In this document: positions 14,301 to 23,508 of the stretch, one piece after another
How positions within the stretch are numbered: position 1 is the first letter of the stretch
Layout: each line of letters begins with the position of its first letter
Source of the DNA: Mactra quadrangularis
Lineage: Eukaryota; Mollusca; Bivalvia; Venerida; Mactridae
Length of the DNA: 64,000 nucleotides
Direction of reading: 5' to 3'
Assembly (NCBI GenBank): GCA_025267735.1
Contig: CM046301.1
Coordinates: 62,267,872 to 62,331,871 of the forward strand
Position numbers and translations under genes: made by a program
Notes under the pieces: generated by a model
What the model saw: the letters and a program-made list of their open reading frames with translations, nothing else
What the model was told of the DNA's origin: nothing
The model's database searches: none

Positions 14301-17300
14301 GTTATCTATAAATGGCTGTCGTTAACTCAAAAATAAATTGGTATTTCCAGGGCTTATAATCAACAAATAAAAACTTTAATGGTAGAACTATCTATGGTGG
14401 CATATTTCTGCCATCAGATAACCATATAACTAACTAGGTAATTGAGAGGTTAACTAGTTACGGAAACTAGTTAACAACATAACTAAATAAACTTAAGAGG
14501 TTAATTAGTTACGGTAACTAGTTAACCACTTAACTTAATTAACTTAAGAGGTTAACTAGTTACCGTAACAGTGGCGCATACATTAACCCCCCTGATTTAA
14601 ATGCTCAGTGTTTGTTTGATAATCCCCGTAATTTAATGCCAGTATATAGGGGCTATGATTAATACAGATATATATATTTTATCGACCGCAAGTACAGAAG
14701 TACAAATGTAATGTATTGAGTATACAGTACCCACCAAAAGTTTGGAGACATTTTTACTTTGTAGGCCTATTAAATAGCTTTTATCTAAAATTTGATAACT
14801 GTTTATTTTGATATGCTTTTTAGTTTTGCTTTTTTGTAGTCATCATTATTATCATAACTGAGCCTACAAAAATATCATAAAAGCTATGTTATGGAAAATA
14901 ATTACAATAAACATAGTTTTGGAGGCTTTAGGATATCAGATGCTGAATCTTATAGATAAGTTGTGTTCATAAAATTTGTTTTCATTTTACACAAACCATG
15001 CTTAACTATATCAAAAATAATGATCCTACAAAAAATAATTATTAAAATTCAAGAATTGTAGTAAATATCTTTTGTCTCCAAACTTTTGGAGGGCACTGTA
15101 ATTACAAATCAGCGCGGTCAAGGTTTGCGTCCTTGACAGTTGAATAAACTTTGACAATAAAATAAAGAAACAACTTACAATAGCTGTATAAATAGTTCCA
15201 AGAACACCCACTGCTACAACAGACAACCATAGGGGTATACCAGCCACTGTAAATAATCAAAACACAGTTGTTAATGAACATTCTAGAGCTATTATAACTT
15301 TATCCTGGGTTTAACAGTGTGTCAACACAATTTGGTTATTTTACGGTGTCCAGCACACCTAACCTAGCTTTCCTGGACCCTTTTATATATACATAGACTT
15401 AAATTGAAATTATTCAACAAAAGGGGACTATTCGACATAAACTATTAAAACCGAGTTGTTTCCCAGCACTTACACGTTAACATTTATCAAGGGATATCAT
15501 GAATAGTTCTTGAAGTAAATAGTGCGTATTTTTGTACTTTTGAAATAAACTTGCCATGTTTTAAGTAATTAACCGTAGTACTTGTATCTACATTATTGAA
15601 AAGTGTAAATCAAACATTATATTCTTCAGATATTGGTTACAAATAACCAACACAACATTTATTTTAAGTAACATGAAATATAATATAATTCTTACCTGCT
15701 TCAAGGGCCAAAGAGGGAGCCAGCAGTACAACTGCCATATATAAAAGCTTATGAAATCAAATGAAATAGAATTACAATAAATATCAATATGTATGCAAAA
15801 ACTATGCACTGGCAATCTGTATTAATGCCATTGTTAGACAAGTGCTTGCATCTACATTGTAATACAGTGATTACTCAAAAGTTTGGTTCTTGGCTTTCCT
15901 CGTACACGTGAACGTTATAATGGTACAAGTTCTTGCTGCATGATAACAATGTAATAACTATGCTCTTGGCAAGATCCGAAAAAAAAATTTTACACTGCTG
16001 AATCTCTCTACCCACTGACCAGTCTAGTTTCTGCATAAAATTACTCTCTCACTATATTTGAGATATCAGTTTTAACAATACATGTACTTAAATTTATCAA
16101 AAATACACTTCGAGGGTTGCCTGCAAGACTGCCGTAACTCCTCTTTTACGAAATGCACTTGCAACAGTCTTGCGGGCAACCCTCGACTTCTATTGGTTAA
16201 TTTTAATCAATATCTAGTGGCACACACATTCACCCTGCTGATTTAAATACTCGGTATGTGTTATATAATCCCCATACATAAATGTAAGTATTTATTTCTA
16301 TTTATCGTGAGTATAGCAGTGCTGTAGTGAGTATTTAATCAGCTAGGTTGATACAGGGATTTAATACAAGGTTACATACCACTAAATGGTTACCGGAAGT
16401 AGGCATTTACCGGTCCTTATTTATTTTTTGAGAGTGCATGGATACCTCATTTGTGGTGCTTTTTAATATTGAAGAGTATGTATGTCTTTGACAATGCTTT
16501 TCCTATGAAAGTATGCAAAAATTCAATGGATCTGGTTAGTTTAGTCGCGAAAACTGGTTAAAAGGGGAGATGACTCTGTACGGCTGGTGAAGAGTTAAAA
16601 ACCAGGACATTTTCAGGGTAGGAACTTTCAATCGAAATTTATTTTCTTATAAGTAACGTAACTTTTTTTCTAATACTGATCATTTTGTGGGGAATAGATA
16701 GATCTTTCAGCCTATATATGGTTTAGGGTATCTCACACCCCTGGGTCATAGTGTAATTTGTCATTGAAAATGAGACTTTTTATATACAACAAAGAAGGAT
16801 TTTATTTAGTGGTATGTAACCTACAACAGAGATTTGTAACGATAAGTAAATGAAATAGATTTTCACCAAATTTCACAGTCGTCGCTATTATTTCGGCCCA
16901 TATGGAAAACAAGTATAACAAGTTGAAATAAAGATATTCACATGAAATTTTGTACCAGTGCCATTCAAAATGACATAAATGTTAGGGAAAATGTGTTTCT
17001 AGATGATTTTGAGGTAAATTACGCTCACAGACTGTTTCACAAAATAATACATTTTCGCGTCGATCTGCCATTTTTAGCCTCATTTTACATCACCTAAAGT
17101 CATATTTTCGGTCATAATTGCAACAATGTTTTGTCAAAAACTTAAGAAACATTCACAAGTTGCATGGAAGACATGTACAAAAACATATATCAAGTTTTTA
17201 AACTCTGGAATAGTTTGTACAGCCTGCTTCAGCCAGTTATAGACAGTGACGGCCGTGAAAATTAAAAAAAGCACTTCGTTACAAATCCCTGTTATATAGA

Positions 17301-18642
17301 ATCCCTGGTTGATATATGCTACACGGACGGTTGAAAAAAAATAAAAATAACAGATAATGAACAAGAAAGACTGAAGAAGGAATCTTAAGTATTGCATGTA
17401 GTAAAATTAGTAAAGAGTCTATAAACAAATGCGGTCAAAACTCTCCCGGACCAAAGCTATTATTTGGATCGGAACCATGCCAGTCGCCTTAGGTATAAGG
17501 AAATAAGATTATTAAAGTATACACACAGTTTGAAGCATTCCAATGCATGTCCCAAAAAGTTGAACTGATCTTGAGTTGAAACGTTGTCCAAGATACTGAA
17601 ATTAAAATATTGTGTCAATATTTAGACACTTAATAAAATGCCTGGGAGTCTTTACAAAATGCCTTAAGTGGCCAGGTATGTATTCATATAGATGAAATAG
17701 TATCTGAATGCAATTATTTACACACACAAAACTGACTTTTTTTGGCATCTACTCGCAGCCACGCGCTCCTGATCAACTAAGAGTGCACAGGTTCCAAAAT
17801 TTACAACCAACTTTATTTAAACCCTAAATAACAATATTTTAACTCATGTCAAATGCACTACGATTTTTTCAAGATGTTTTTAAAAACTTGCCAAACTGAA
17901 AGTAATTCATCCGGGTCGGTAGAGCAGTTGGTAGCGCGCCTGGATTTTGAAACATCCGGGGAGGTTTCATAAAGCCTTCCATGATAATGTCATACATTGT
18001 ATTTTCTCCATTAATAAGGTATTTGGAGAAGTTTCCGGCCTTGTGGAAGGGTAGTTGAGTACTGCTTATAGACAAAGCTCCAGGAAAGCTAGGTTAGGTG
18101 TTCTGGACGCCGTAAAATAACCTAAACATTGTGTTAACACAGAGTTAAACCCAGTATGAAAAGGAAAATAATTAATATAAGTTTATTCATATAAACACCG
18201 GAAGGTCTTAGACCCAAGCGGCAAATATATAAAGAATATAAAAACTAAATACGAATTAAATACGAAGTGAAACCCAAAATAAAATACAAAAAAAACGTAC
18301 TTCATAGGTACTGGTTAGCTTCAACGGATAAACAAGTGGTGCAATCACTAATGCTTGAAATGTATTAGCAAACATAATCGCAACATAAATCAACATCAAC
18401 ATGGTGTCATATATGTAAACTTCCGCCGGAACTCCTAGAATTGAGATCGCTGATTGGTAGGTGACTAGAAGTGACAATGAAACCGGAAGTAGATGTAAGC
18501 TGCGTCCACCGACGAGATAATCGTCTGTTGTCTTCTGAACTTTGAAAAATCCGTAATATATTCCAATGGCAGACGATATGAGCAGAAATATACCCATTAC
18601 AATATAATCAACAACGTGGAATTTTAAATCGTTGATTGTCAT
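2129..18642 (-). CDS. Sodium-coupled monocarboxylate transporter-like gene (SLC5A8/A12 type), 13 exons, 3' end missing
   Basis: Plasma-membrane symporter of the sodium:solute symporter family; SLC5A8/SLC5A12 relatives move lactate, pyruvate and other monocarboxylates with Na+. Exons, high to low coordinate: 18301-18642, 17527-17595, 15696-15747, 15179-15246, 14131-14211, 12155-12228, 10944-11081, 9023-9158, 7252-7341, 4989-5101, 3895-3965, 2861-2947, 2129-2355. Together they give about 515 residues that align in order with the vertebrate family (about 610 aa). Landmarks are DYIVMGIFLLISSAIGIYYG in TM1, LTSTYE at the end of exon 1, GGFRTVIWTDVFQ, CDPWGAGYIENPNQ, and VPGLPGMFIAALFSGAL. Splice phases agree at every junction except exon 8/9 (see findings). 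Start: MTINDLKF, about eight residues before TM1, close to the family start. About 100 C-terminal residues are not found and should lie left of base 1. The substrate is inferred from family only; SLC5A5 and SLC5A6 are close alternatives. Confidence 0.9.
2381..2640 (+). mobile_element. tRNA-headed SINE, family B
   Basis: The head has an A box (TAGCTCAGTCGG) and a B box (GGTTTGATTCC), followed by a body beginning CACTTTCGTGG and containing TATGCGCCTAATAACTGG. The same head and body occur at 39067. The head does not fold into a good acceptor stem, so it is a SINE rather than a tRNA gene. Confidence 0.75.
2861..2947 (-). CDS. SLC5-like exon 12
   Basis: Twenty-nine codons: IALTAMGATGGPMVGMMF then LGAVFPQANWI. 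The acceptor is TTTTAG|ATT and the donor ATA|GTAAGT. It matches ALSVFGMVGGPLMGLFALGI of SLC5A8, including the GGPxxG turn. Confidence 0.92.
3194..3610. mobile_element. hAT-type MITE, 417 bp
   Basis: It starts TAGAGCTGTGG, ends CAGCAGCCCTA, and is flanked by ATAAATTC (3186-3193) and ATAATTTC (3611-3618), an 8-bp duplication with one mismatch. The interior ends are rich in CGAATA/TATTCG motifs. The 8-bp TSD and TAGRGCTGY ends fit hAT elements. Confidence 0.8.
3895..3965 (-). CDS. SLC5-like exon 11
   Basis: Acceptor GTTACAG|TG, donor CAG|GTAAAG. It reads V, then ILYGVLAVCLAYLGRSFSG and TVTQ, corresponding to the VVYGALCIGMAALASLMG helix. The ORF stays open upstream of the acceptor, but that part has no family similarity, and phase 1 from exon 10 fits this acceptor. 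Confidence 0.86.
4989..5101 (-). CDS. SLC5-like exon 10
   Basis: Acceptor TTTCAG|T, donor GTTG|GTAGGT. With AG carried from exon 9 it reads SSLSSGINSMSANTIQDILV then NVLRHSTEFRKTLVAKLV, phase 1 out. The SxxSSxIN motif and the following loop match TVSSSINALAAVTVEDLIK. Confidence 0.9.
5519..5928. mobile_element. MITE, 410 bp, with 46-bp inverted ends
   Basis: The arms 5519-5564 and 5883-5928 are inverted copies with only a few mismatches (core CTTATTTGAATATGGAATGT). A direct AGAAATAAG/AGAAATAG outside the ends may be the target duplication. Fragments resembling one arm occur near 9185 and 43625. Confidence 0.75.
6133..6365 (+). mobile_element. SINE, family C, with tRNA-Arg(TCG)-like head
   Basis: The head (6133-6207) has A box TGACGTAGTGG, B box GGTTTCGAAACCC and an anticodon loop reading CTTCGAA. 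The tail GTCATACCCTATAC with GTTGTCGACC is shared with the copy at 36279. The extra base in the anticodon stem and the body after the head mark it as a SINE. Confidence 0.75.
6508..7214. mobile_element. MITE with 10-bp target duplication, interrupted by a second MITE
   Basis: The ends are AATCTCCGTAAAC and ATCAGATTG. It is flanked by a perfect 10-bp duplication, GTGTCAATAT (6498-6507 and 7215-7224). Removing the nested insertion leaves about 397 bp, the size of the uninterrupted copy at 26720-27116. Short ends (CAATCT) and 9-10 bp duplications suggest a Mutator-like family. Confidence 0.8.
6691..6997. mobile_element. Nested MITE, 307 bp, inside the 6508-7214 element
   Basis: The ends AGTGCGTACAAAAAAA and TTTTTTTGTACGCACT are inverted copies. 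It splits the host sequence GCAAGC-TAATTTAAC, which is intact in the copy at 26720, and leaves TAA on both sides (6688-6690 and 6998-7000). The 122-codon ORF across it has no protein-like features. Confidence 0.8.
7252..7341 (-). CDS. SLC5-like exon 9
   Basis: The family frame reads SVPYFVMHVFHDVPGLPG then MFIAALFSGAL. The acceptor is CTTCAG|G and the donor TTAAG|GTAATT, phase 2 out. It matches [30 protein letters not shown] of SLC5A8. With the obvious acceptor one extra G precedes the TCA codon, so the join to exon 8 is out of phase by one base. Confidence 0.87.
7491..7753. mobile_element. MITE, 263 bp, TIR AGCTCGTTTAGGATAACTTG
   Basis: The left end AGCTCGTTTAGGATAACTTG continues with AGA, and the right end is its inverted copy. 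The interior is non-coding. It lies in the SLC5-like intron between exons 9 and 8. Confidence 0.8.
8104..8183. mobile_element. 80-bp foldback MITE with perfect 8-bp target duplication
   Basis: The arms 8104-8132 and 8155-8183 are inverted copies with two mismatches in 29 (core CAGAGTCTAGTAGGATT). ATACAATG lies directly on both sides (8096-8103 and 8184-8191), an 8-bp duplication as in hAT. A more decayed relative appears to lie near 22525-22600. Confidence 0.85.
8215..8548. mobile_element. piggyBac-type MITE, copy 1, TTAA flanked
   Basis: It begins TTAAAGGTACTAGTTCACAG and ends GTGAATGAGTACCTTTAA. The TTAA at each end is the piggyBac target signature. A second copy in inverted orientation is at 60084-60436. 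Confidence 0.82.
8699..8897 (-). mobile_element. tRNA-headed SINE, family D
   Basis: On the minus strand it starts AGGAGCAGTGGTCCTGTGG, with B box GGGTTCGAATTCC, then a body with CCTTGAGCAAGAAATTTACC and ACCCAGGTGTAAATGGGTAC. Related copies are at 9610-9728 and 10765-10898. Confidence 0.75.
9023..9158 (-). CDS. SLC5-like exon 8
   Basis: Acceptor TTACAG|T, donor CAG|GTACTT. It reads I then STLLNVPLVFLWGVLMIMLG, ILMFSYFTIQ and RCDPWGAGYIENPNQ. The CDPW and NPNQ residues match CDPWTAKKVSAPDQ of SLC5A8. By frame the exon ends in phase 0, which does not suit exon 9. Confidence 0.9.
9610..9728 (-). mobile_element. tRNA-headed SINE, family D, short copy
   Basis: The minus strand begins AGGAGCAGACGTGACTGAGC, has B box GGTTCGAATCCC and ends soon after CTCCTTGAGCAAGAAAC. 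It is a truncated relative of the 8699-8897 copy. Confidence 0.65.
10177..10250. repeat. 74-bp foldback with perfect 24-bp arms
   Basis: The arms 10177-10200 and 10227-10250 are exact inverted copies (outer bases TTAGACCGTATATGTCACAG). The loop is 26 bases. No flanking duplication was seen, so it may be a decayed foldback MITE. Confidence 0.8.
10334..10605 (-). mobile_element. tRNA-headed SINE, family A, near full length
   Basis: On the minus strand the head has A box TAGCGCAATTGG and B box GGTTCGAATCC (10510-10605). The body contains CAAGGCCGGAAACTTCTCC (plus orientation), CTAGCTTTCCTGG and TTTTACGGCGTCCAG. The same order is seen at 17911, 34162, 43335 and 46106. Confidence 0.8.
10765..10898 (-). 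mobile_element. SINE family D fragment
   Basis: It shares ACTCATTTACACC, GCAGGTAAAT and the CCCGGGACCTCTC head with the 8699 copy. It ends only 45 bp from SLC5-like exon 7. Confidence 0.6.
10944..11081 (-). CDS. SLC5-like exon 7
   Basis: Acceptor TTTTCAG|A, donor AAAAT|GTGAGA, 138 nt, phase 2 in and out. It reads E then TSTDPRVRHTVWGLLLAGFF, NWLPNCCNQSAVQRMCS and MRSVRDSK. It corresponds to the NPLQRHTFWTIIIGG to NQSQVQRYIS region, including the NQS/VQR motif of the family. Confidence 0.9.
11437..11689. mobile_element. MITE, 253 bp, TIR ATATCGTCGTGGTCACTTG
   Basis: The left end ATATCGTCGTGGTCACTTGA and the right end TCAAGTGACCACGGCGATAT are inverted copies with one mismatch. Similarity continues inward through TGCCGGA. 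A TA next to each end would fit a Tc1/mariner-type target. Confidence 0.75.
12155..12228 (-). CDS. SLC5-like exon 6
   Basis: Encodes GTIKAGGISKIMEVANTGNR then INFS plus two bases (GA). The acceptor is TTTACAG|GGT and the donor GCGA|GTATGT, phase 2. It matches VMQGGISTILNDAYDGGRLNF of the vertebrate protein. Confidence 0.88.
12229..14130. other. SLC5-like intron 5, nothing recognised
   Basis: AT-rich, with a short CA-rich run near 13788. The ORFs at 12372 and 12939 have no protein-like features. Confidence 0.6.
14131..14211 (-). CDS. SLC5-like exon 5 (GGFRTVIWTD signature)
   Basis: Twenty-seven codons: GGFRTVIWTDVFQFIILF then LGIIVILVM. The acceptor is TTTGCAG|GGT and the donor ATG|GTAGGT, phase 0. 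It corresponds to GGLKAVIWTDVFQ of SLC5A8, the most diagnostic stretch of the sodium:solute symporter family. Confidence 0.93.
14446..14568. repeat. Short tandem repeat, about 52-bp period
   Basis: GAGGTTAACTAGTTACGG recurs at about 14446, 14498 and 14549 with small changes. Each unit is itself partly palindromic (GTTACGGTAAC). Confidence 0.75.
14725..15098. mobile_element. Tc1/mariner-type MITE, 374 bp, TA flanked
   Basis: It starts CAGTACCCACCAAAAGTTTG and ends CAAACTTTTGGAGGGCACTG, inverted copies with few mismatches. TA flanks both ends (14723-14724 and 15099-15100). CAGTRCCC ends with a TA target fit Tc1/mariner. Confidence 0.85.
15179..15246 (-). CDS. SLC5-like exon 4
   Basis: Acceptor TTTACAG|TG, donor ATT|GTAAGT. 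With the G carried from exon 3 it reads V then AGIPLWLSVVAVGVLGTIYT and AI. This is the helix before the GGxxxVIWTD signature. A Tc1/mariner-type MITE ends about 80 bp downstream in the next intron. Confidence 0.88.
15304..15380 (-). mobile_element. SINE family A, 3' fragment
   Basis: It contains GTGTCAACACAAT, TTTTACGGTGTCCAG and CTAGCTTTCCTGG, the tail half of family A, without the tRNA head. Confidence 0.65.
15696..15747 (-). CDS. SLC5-like exon 3
   Basis: Seventeen codons plus one base: LLYMAVVLLAPSLALEA. The acceptor is CATAAG|CTT and the donor CAG|GTAAG, phase 1 out. It matches the ILYTGIVIYAPALALNQ membrane segment of SLC5A8. The acceptor has a weak pyrimidine tract, so the 5' edge is slightly uncertain. 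Confidence 0.85.
16112..16185. mobile_element. 74-bp foldback MITE with 5-bp duplication ACTTC
   Basis: The arms GAGGGTTGCCTGCAAGACTG and CAGTCTTGCGGGCAACCCTC are inverted copies with one mismatch. ACTTC lies at 16107-16111 and 16186-16190. Confidence 0.75.
16370..16821. mobile_element. MITE, 452 bp, 18-bp TIR, 5-bp duplication TACAA
   Basis: GGTTACATACCACTAAAT opens the element and its exact inverse closes it (16804-16821). TACAA lies at 16365-16369 and 16822-16826. It appears to have inserted into the left part of the 16827-17291 element. Confidence 0.8.
16827..17291. mobile_element. MITE, about 465 bp, TIR CAGGGATTTGTAACGA, copy 1
   Basis: CAGAGATTTGTAACGA at the left and TCGTTACAAATCCCTG-like sequence at the right are inverted copies. 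The whole is repeated in inverted orientation at 38308-38773, including TCATCTAGAAACACATTTT and GGGCCGAAATAATAGCGACG (on opposite strands). Boundaries may extend a few bases. Confidence 0.75.
17527..17595 (-). CDS. SLC5-like exon 2
   Basis: A 23-codon exon. The acceptor is TTTCAG|TAT and the donor ACT|GTGTGT, phase 0 at both ends. It encodes YLGQRFNSRSVQLFGT then CIGMLQT, the counterpart of the YLELRFNKCVRLCGT stretch that follows STYE in SLC5A8. Confidence 0.88.
17911..18155 (+). mobile_element. tRNA-headed SINE, family A
   Basis: Head GGTCGGTAGAGCAGTTGG, then GTTTCCGGCCTTGTGGAAGG, GGAAAGCTAGGTTAGG and GGACGCCGTAAAATAACC. The B box is lost. It lies in intron 1 of the SLC5-like gene. Confidence 0.75.
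18301..18642 (-). CDS. SLC5-like exon 1
   Basis: Encodes 114 residues from MTINDLKFHVVDY to PLKLTSTYE and covers the first transmembrane segments. The donor is GAA|GTACGT, phase 0. The ORF runs past the donor into intron, ending VRFFCILFWVSLRI, which has no family counterpart. LTSTYE matches ITSTYE of vertebrate SLC5A8. Confidence 0.92.
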
Positions 18643-19282
18643 CTTGAATTTATTAGAAAATACACTACGGTTAGCCTACACACTGTATTTTTGTTAAAAT
18701 GTTTAAGTAAACCATTGCTTATATCACTAGTTCGGACACAGTATTAACAATACATTTAAATGGATGCATATAGGCGAAGACTCATTGAATAACTTCATTC
18801 GTTGAATTATATATGCGTCAGACCTATTGTCCGTGAGTCTGCATAATTCAAATGAACTCTACTCTATAAGTGTGTGTGCGTCTGTTTGTCATATTCTAAC
18901 CTTATTAACATATATTTAAGTTAAATAAATATAGAATACAAAAATAATCAACCAACACTTGTCCAGGGTTAAACGACATCTTATTACAACTCGATATGAA
19001 AATGAAGGGAGTTACTATAGTGTTTCGTTCATATCAGACCTTAGTGTGTATTGTCATTATTATAGGCATCAATAAGCATTTATTTTGCTGTTTTTCATAG
19101 ATCTTTATCAGCAGCATTGATTTATGCACTCAACGTATACTTCATTAGTGATATGAGCTATGCATATACATAGAAGGCTAAGAAATATGACAGTGAATCC
19201 AACATATACTTTAATGTCTAAATACATTATTTGATTACATGGTTAGCTCTAAAAGGTTCCTCAACACAACACAATCACTAGC
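18643..19282. other. 5' flank of the SLC5-like gene, no element recognised
   Basis: This is the presumed promoter side of the minus-strand transporter gene. No convincing TATA or initiator was identified; a non-coding first exon could lie here or further right. Confidence 0.5.
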
Positions 19283-19810
19283 ATAGAATAGAATAGAATA
19301 GAATAGAATAGAATAGAATAGAACACAACAGAATAGAATAGAATAGAATAGAACACAATAGAATAGAACACAATAGAATAGAAAAGAACACAACAGAATA
19401 GAATAGAATAGAATTGAATTGAATAGAATAGAATAGAACAGAATAGAAGAGAAGAGAATTGAATAGAACACAACAGAATGGAATAGAACACAACAGAATA
19501 GAATAAAATAGAATAGAATAGAACACAATAGAATGGAATAGAACAGAATAGAATAGAATAGAATTGAATAGAATAGAATAGAACACAACAGAATAGAATA
19601 GAACACAATAGAATAGAATAGAACACAACAGAATAGAATAGAACACAATATAATAGAATAGAACACAACAGAATAGAATCGAACACAATAGAATAGAATA
19701 GAACACAACAGAATAGAATGGAATAGAATAGAATAGATTAGAATAGATTAGAATAGAATAGAATAGAATAGAAAATAACAGAATAGAATTGAATTGAATT
19801 GAATTGAATA
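19283..19810. repeat. (GAATA)n microsatellite block, about 530 bp
   Basis: Pentanucleotide GAATA runs are mixed with GAACACAACA and GAACACAATA interruptions in a semi-regular higher-order pattern, ending in GAATT repeats. Because the base unit is 5 bp and has no stop on the minus strand, all three minus frames stay open (Tyr/Ser/Ile/Leu/Phe strings); these are not genes. Confidence 0.95.
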
Positions 19811-22684
19811 ATCTTTATTAACAGTCGGCATTCTTACATAATAAATAATATGTATAGAATAATATCATGTAGTTACATGTATAGCTATATAAACGCGTTC
19901 AAAGAGAAACAACTAACGCATAATGAAAAGTGTTGGGATTCTAAGCACCGTTTTAACAGAGTATTGTGTCTGATCATGTAGTTTCAACTGTTGGTTGAAA
20001 CCAATACCACTTGCCGGAAACTGTGTATTTCTGTTTTGTAATTATTTTGTGTATCAATCATAAGGATAAAAATACATGCAAGTATCTTCTCATCTCTCTG
20101 AAGTTCTATTTACAAAGGGGGACAACTACTTCCCTTAAACAAATCGAATTGTTACAGATAGTGTCCCTTGTTTTACACGAAACGCGAAGCATATTGAGAA
20201 ACATGTTTATTTATTGCCAAAATCCTATTGCAGCAATGCTTCCAAAATGTTTATTAATTACTTCAGAATAGTTTGTAGCAATAAACGAGGAAGACAATAT
20301 TGTATAGATATTCCTGCTTATAACGTGCAAGGGGCCAATTCCACGTAGACCAATTGCGTATATTAAGGCTTAAAGACACAACTTATCATAAATTTTGACA
20401 CAATATACCTATGCGTGGGCCTCAATTTATTTCACTTGTTAACAAACACGAAAAAGTTGATAAATCCCATATCAAACTTCTACGAGTATTCTATCCGACT
20501 TAGACAACGGTATGAAATTATAAGTTTATAATGTCCATTTTCATTTATTTTGTCACGTGTTTATACTATTGCCATCTTTTAGCCACATAAAACTCAGAAT
20601 AGTATAGTGGAGCTTAAACTTAAACAAACGATATTAAATTTTGAGTCGTGAATTTCGTGCGAAAGCTAATTAGAACTCATAAATACAATTAGATAGTGTT
20701 ATTCATGAATGAAAATATTATTAATGTGTCCAGGTACGTAATGTGCAGTTAAATAATTATAAAGGATTCAAATTAAAATCATTTTTGATAAATTATCACA
20801 GTGGTGATTCGTCATAGGAATAATTCTTTACCACAGAACTAAATACTGTTATGGCTAACCAAGAGCGCTAAATTAGGCTGTAAGAACATGTTATTGTTTG
20901 ATATATTTCATCACTATCTAACATTGTTATAACTAGTAAACGTGTAAACATTCAATTTAGACTATATTTCTCATAAAAATAATGTAAGATAAAAAGTACA
21001 AAAAGAAAAATATAGAAAAAGTAAGAAAATAGAACGGTCAAGATTTAAAAAGCTTACAAGTCTCACTATTTTTTTATTAAAAACTACATTTAAATTGGCA
21101 CAAAGGGAGGCAACAATGGCAAGTGCTTAGATCCTATTAAACTCCCTTGCCTATGTAAATCGTATTAGATGATATTAAATATACGCCCCGGGGGCATGTT
21201 TATGATTTTAAACACAGGGTATAGAAAAATACAAAATATAACGCGTGACTGTATAAATTTTGTTTTTGATTAATTTGATAAGTCTTCAATATATGTTTGT
21301 GATAATATTTAAATATCTAGTTAAATAATAAACAAAGAATCTGCAAGCTTAAGTAAGACAGAATTAGACATCAATTGAATTTAATTGACATAATAAACTG
21401 CTTTCTATGACAAATTGACAACCCATTCGTTAGTATTTAACTTGTGATAGAAAACATCACAGTTTTAATGTGTGTGTCGTTATTTTGACTTAAATGTCAT
21501 ACATATAGCCAAGCGTTTGCCTCTTATAAGCGAAGCATTTGACTGGCTCTGGTCGTTCCTAAACACCATGCCATTCCTTTTTCATTGAGAATGGAAATAA
21601 GGCTTGGTTACCAGAGCTGCTAATGTTTTGCTAGGAGTTAGCTTACGCTGTTGATTTTGGTGTTTGTCTCTGAATGGAGACGAACCCATCTGCATGAGTC
21701 GTGCATGTGGTCGCACGATCATGGCGCTTTAATTCCTGTCTCATTTAATTCCCTCAAAATATTTAAAGTAAGAAGGCATACTAAATTTATTTAACTGTTT
21801 GTTATATAAAATTATATCCTATTTTAATTTAATTGACTGAAGTAACTAATCTGTTACACAATTTCTATAGGTTAATTTATTTAGTAGGGATTTAATTAGT
21901 TGGGATTTTCTCAAAAAAATTGCCCATTCTACATTCGAGTTTCTTTTCCACAAATGCCTTACTTCTAACAATCATATCACGAGGGGTTTAATAGATAGGA
22001 AATGTTGCCAATGCAGTTTCACATTTAAATAAATCACATAATCTGCAAAATTACGTAGTTATACGTATGCAAATTTCATACCAGTACGGTACATGTACAA
22101 AATAACATTACGTGTAAGTGTTAACGTTAAAATGAAACAGTCCAGTCCACTTCATCAATTTTCAAAACATGGCACATGAGTCCATACTATTGTGGTACAG
22201 TGACAAAGTATTAATTCTTGTGAGGACTTAAATGAAAATAAATTAACAGTTAATTTCTCAAAACTTTGGTTTGCTTTCAAATTAACACAGATAAGCTTAT
22301 TGAAACATTTCACCTTGGAAATCTACATGTATATATTCAGCAGTTGATTGTATTAAACTGATAATGGGGCGGATCTAGACCTTTTATACAATTGATTGTA
22401 CTGTTTCATGACTTATGCTAGTCGACAAATGAGACCATGAATAAAATCTTTCCAATTTTCATTGCCGCTTTAATACAAACTATAACATTATAACATATAA
22501 ATCTTGCCATGAATCGACTTTAAAAAAAACAGAGGCTAACAAGATTCTCGATACTGGCTAGATAGATAATCTTGACAACCTCTGGGTACGAGAATGTAAT
22601 ACCAGATTAATCAATTTATAATCTTTAATTCTTAAATATAAGAAAATACTCTATTTTGTACTAGATGTATATATTTTTTTATAT

Positions 22685-22762
22685 ACAGTTCCCTCTTAAA
22701 AACCTTGGACAAATGAAATTTTGAGACCAACTGATCCTGCATACTGCTAGTTATTTGTTCGG
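22685..22762 (+). repeat. Direct repeat, copy 1 (CAGTTCCCTCT end)
   Basis: TATACAGTTCCCTCTTAAAA through CTGCTAGTTATT is repeated at 23435 with few changes. The TA-CAGTTCCC start resembles one end of a Tc1/mariner MITE; no inverted partner was found. Confidence 0.6.
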
Positions 22763-23434
22763 AACGTCAGTCCTGAACAAATATTTCTACCGTATTTCAG
22801 ACCCTTTCCGATTTTGAAAGTGTGCCGAATCCAGAAGTAGTCCCTCAGTATATAAGTATAGAGTAATTCAAAATGATCGTCTACTATGACAGGCATAATA
22901 ATTCCTGAAATACATAATGTATAATAGCTTGTGAATTAAGCGCCACAGTAGAGATCTTTACGTCGTATTATGTAATAGAATGGTATCAACTATTCAGAAA
23001 CGACCCGTCGTTAGTGCCAGTTTTCAGTAGACATGTTACATCAGCTTATGTAATAGAATGGTTCTATAGGAAAAGTTTAAAGAATGTAGTTGATGACTTT
23101 GAATGATGTCTGAATAGTGGACTTCATTTATTTTACATACAGATGCAGTAGAATAAATGTGCATAAATGATAACTTAAAAGAGTTTATTATTGCATTGCT
23201 CTAAGAATGAACCCTTAACTTGTTGTGATTGAATACATATCAAAAGTGTGCTCGCCTGACCGGTTTACCTGCTGTATTTATAGGTCGATTTTTGAAGTGT
23301 TTTGAACCATAGCAATGATGTTCTACCTATCACTGAACTGTTATGTATGTACAAACGTAGTTAAAGCCGGAAATCTCATTTTACCTTTTAAACCCGAACA
23401 AATCCAGTGCCTTCAGCGCTTTGATTTTATATAC

Positions 23435-23508
23435 AGTTCCCTCTGAAAAATCTTGGACAAATGAAATTTTGAGAACAACTAATCCTGCATACTGCTAGTT
23501 ATTCAAGT
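23435..23508 (+). repeat. Direct repeat, copy 2 (CAGTTCCCTCT end)
   Basis: The second copy of the 22685 segment, about 90% alike, sharing CTTGGACAAATGAAATTTTG and TCCTGCATACTGC. Confidence 0.6.

Noticed and set aside
17134..17397. 87-codon minus ORF with hydrophobic start as an SLC5-like exon
   Set aside because: It overlaps the 16827-17291 MITE and has no family alignment; exon 2 is at 17527-17595 instead.
19235..19708. Three overlapping 141-157 codon minus-strand ORFs (Tyr/Ser/Ile/Leu/Phe strings)
   Set aside because: A pentanucleotide repeat without stops opens every frame on that strand.
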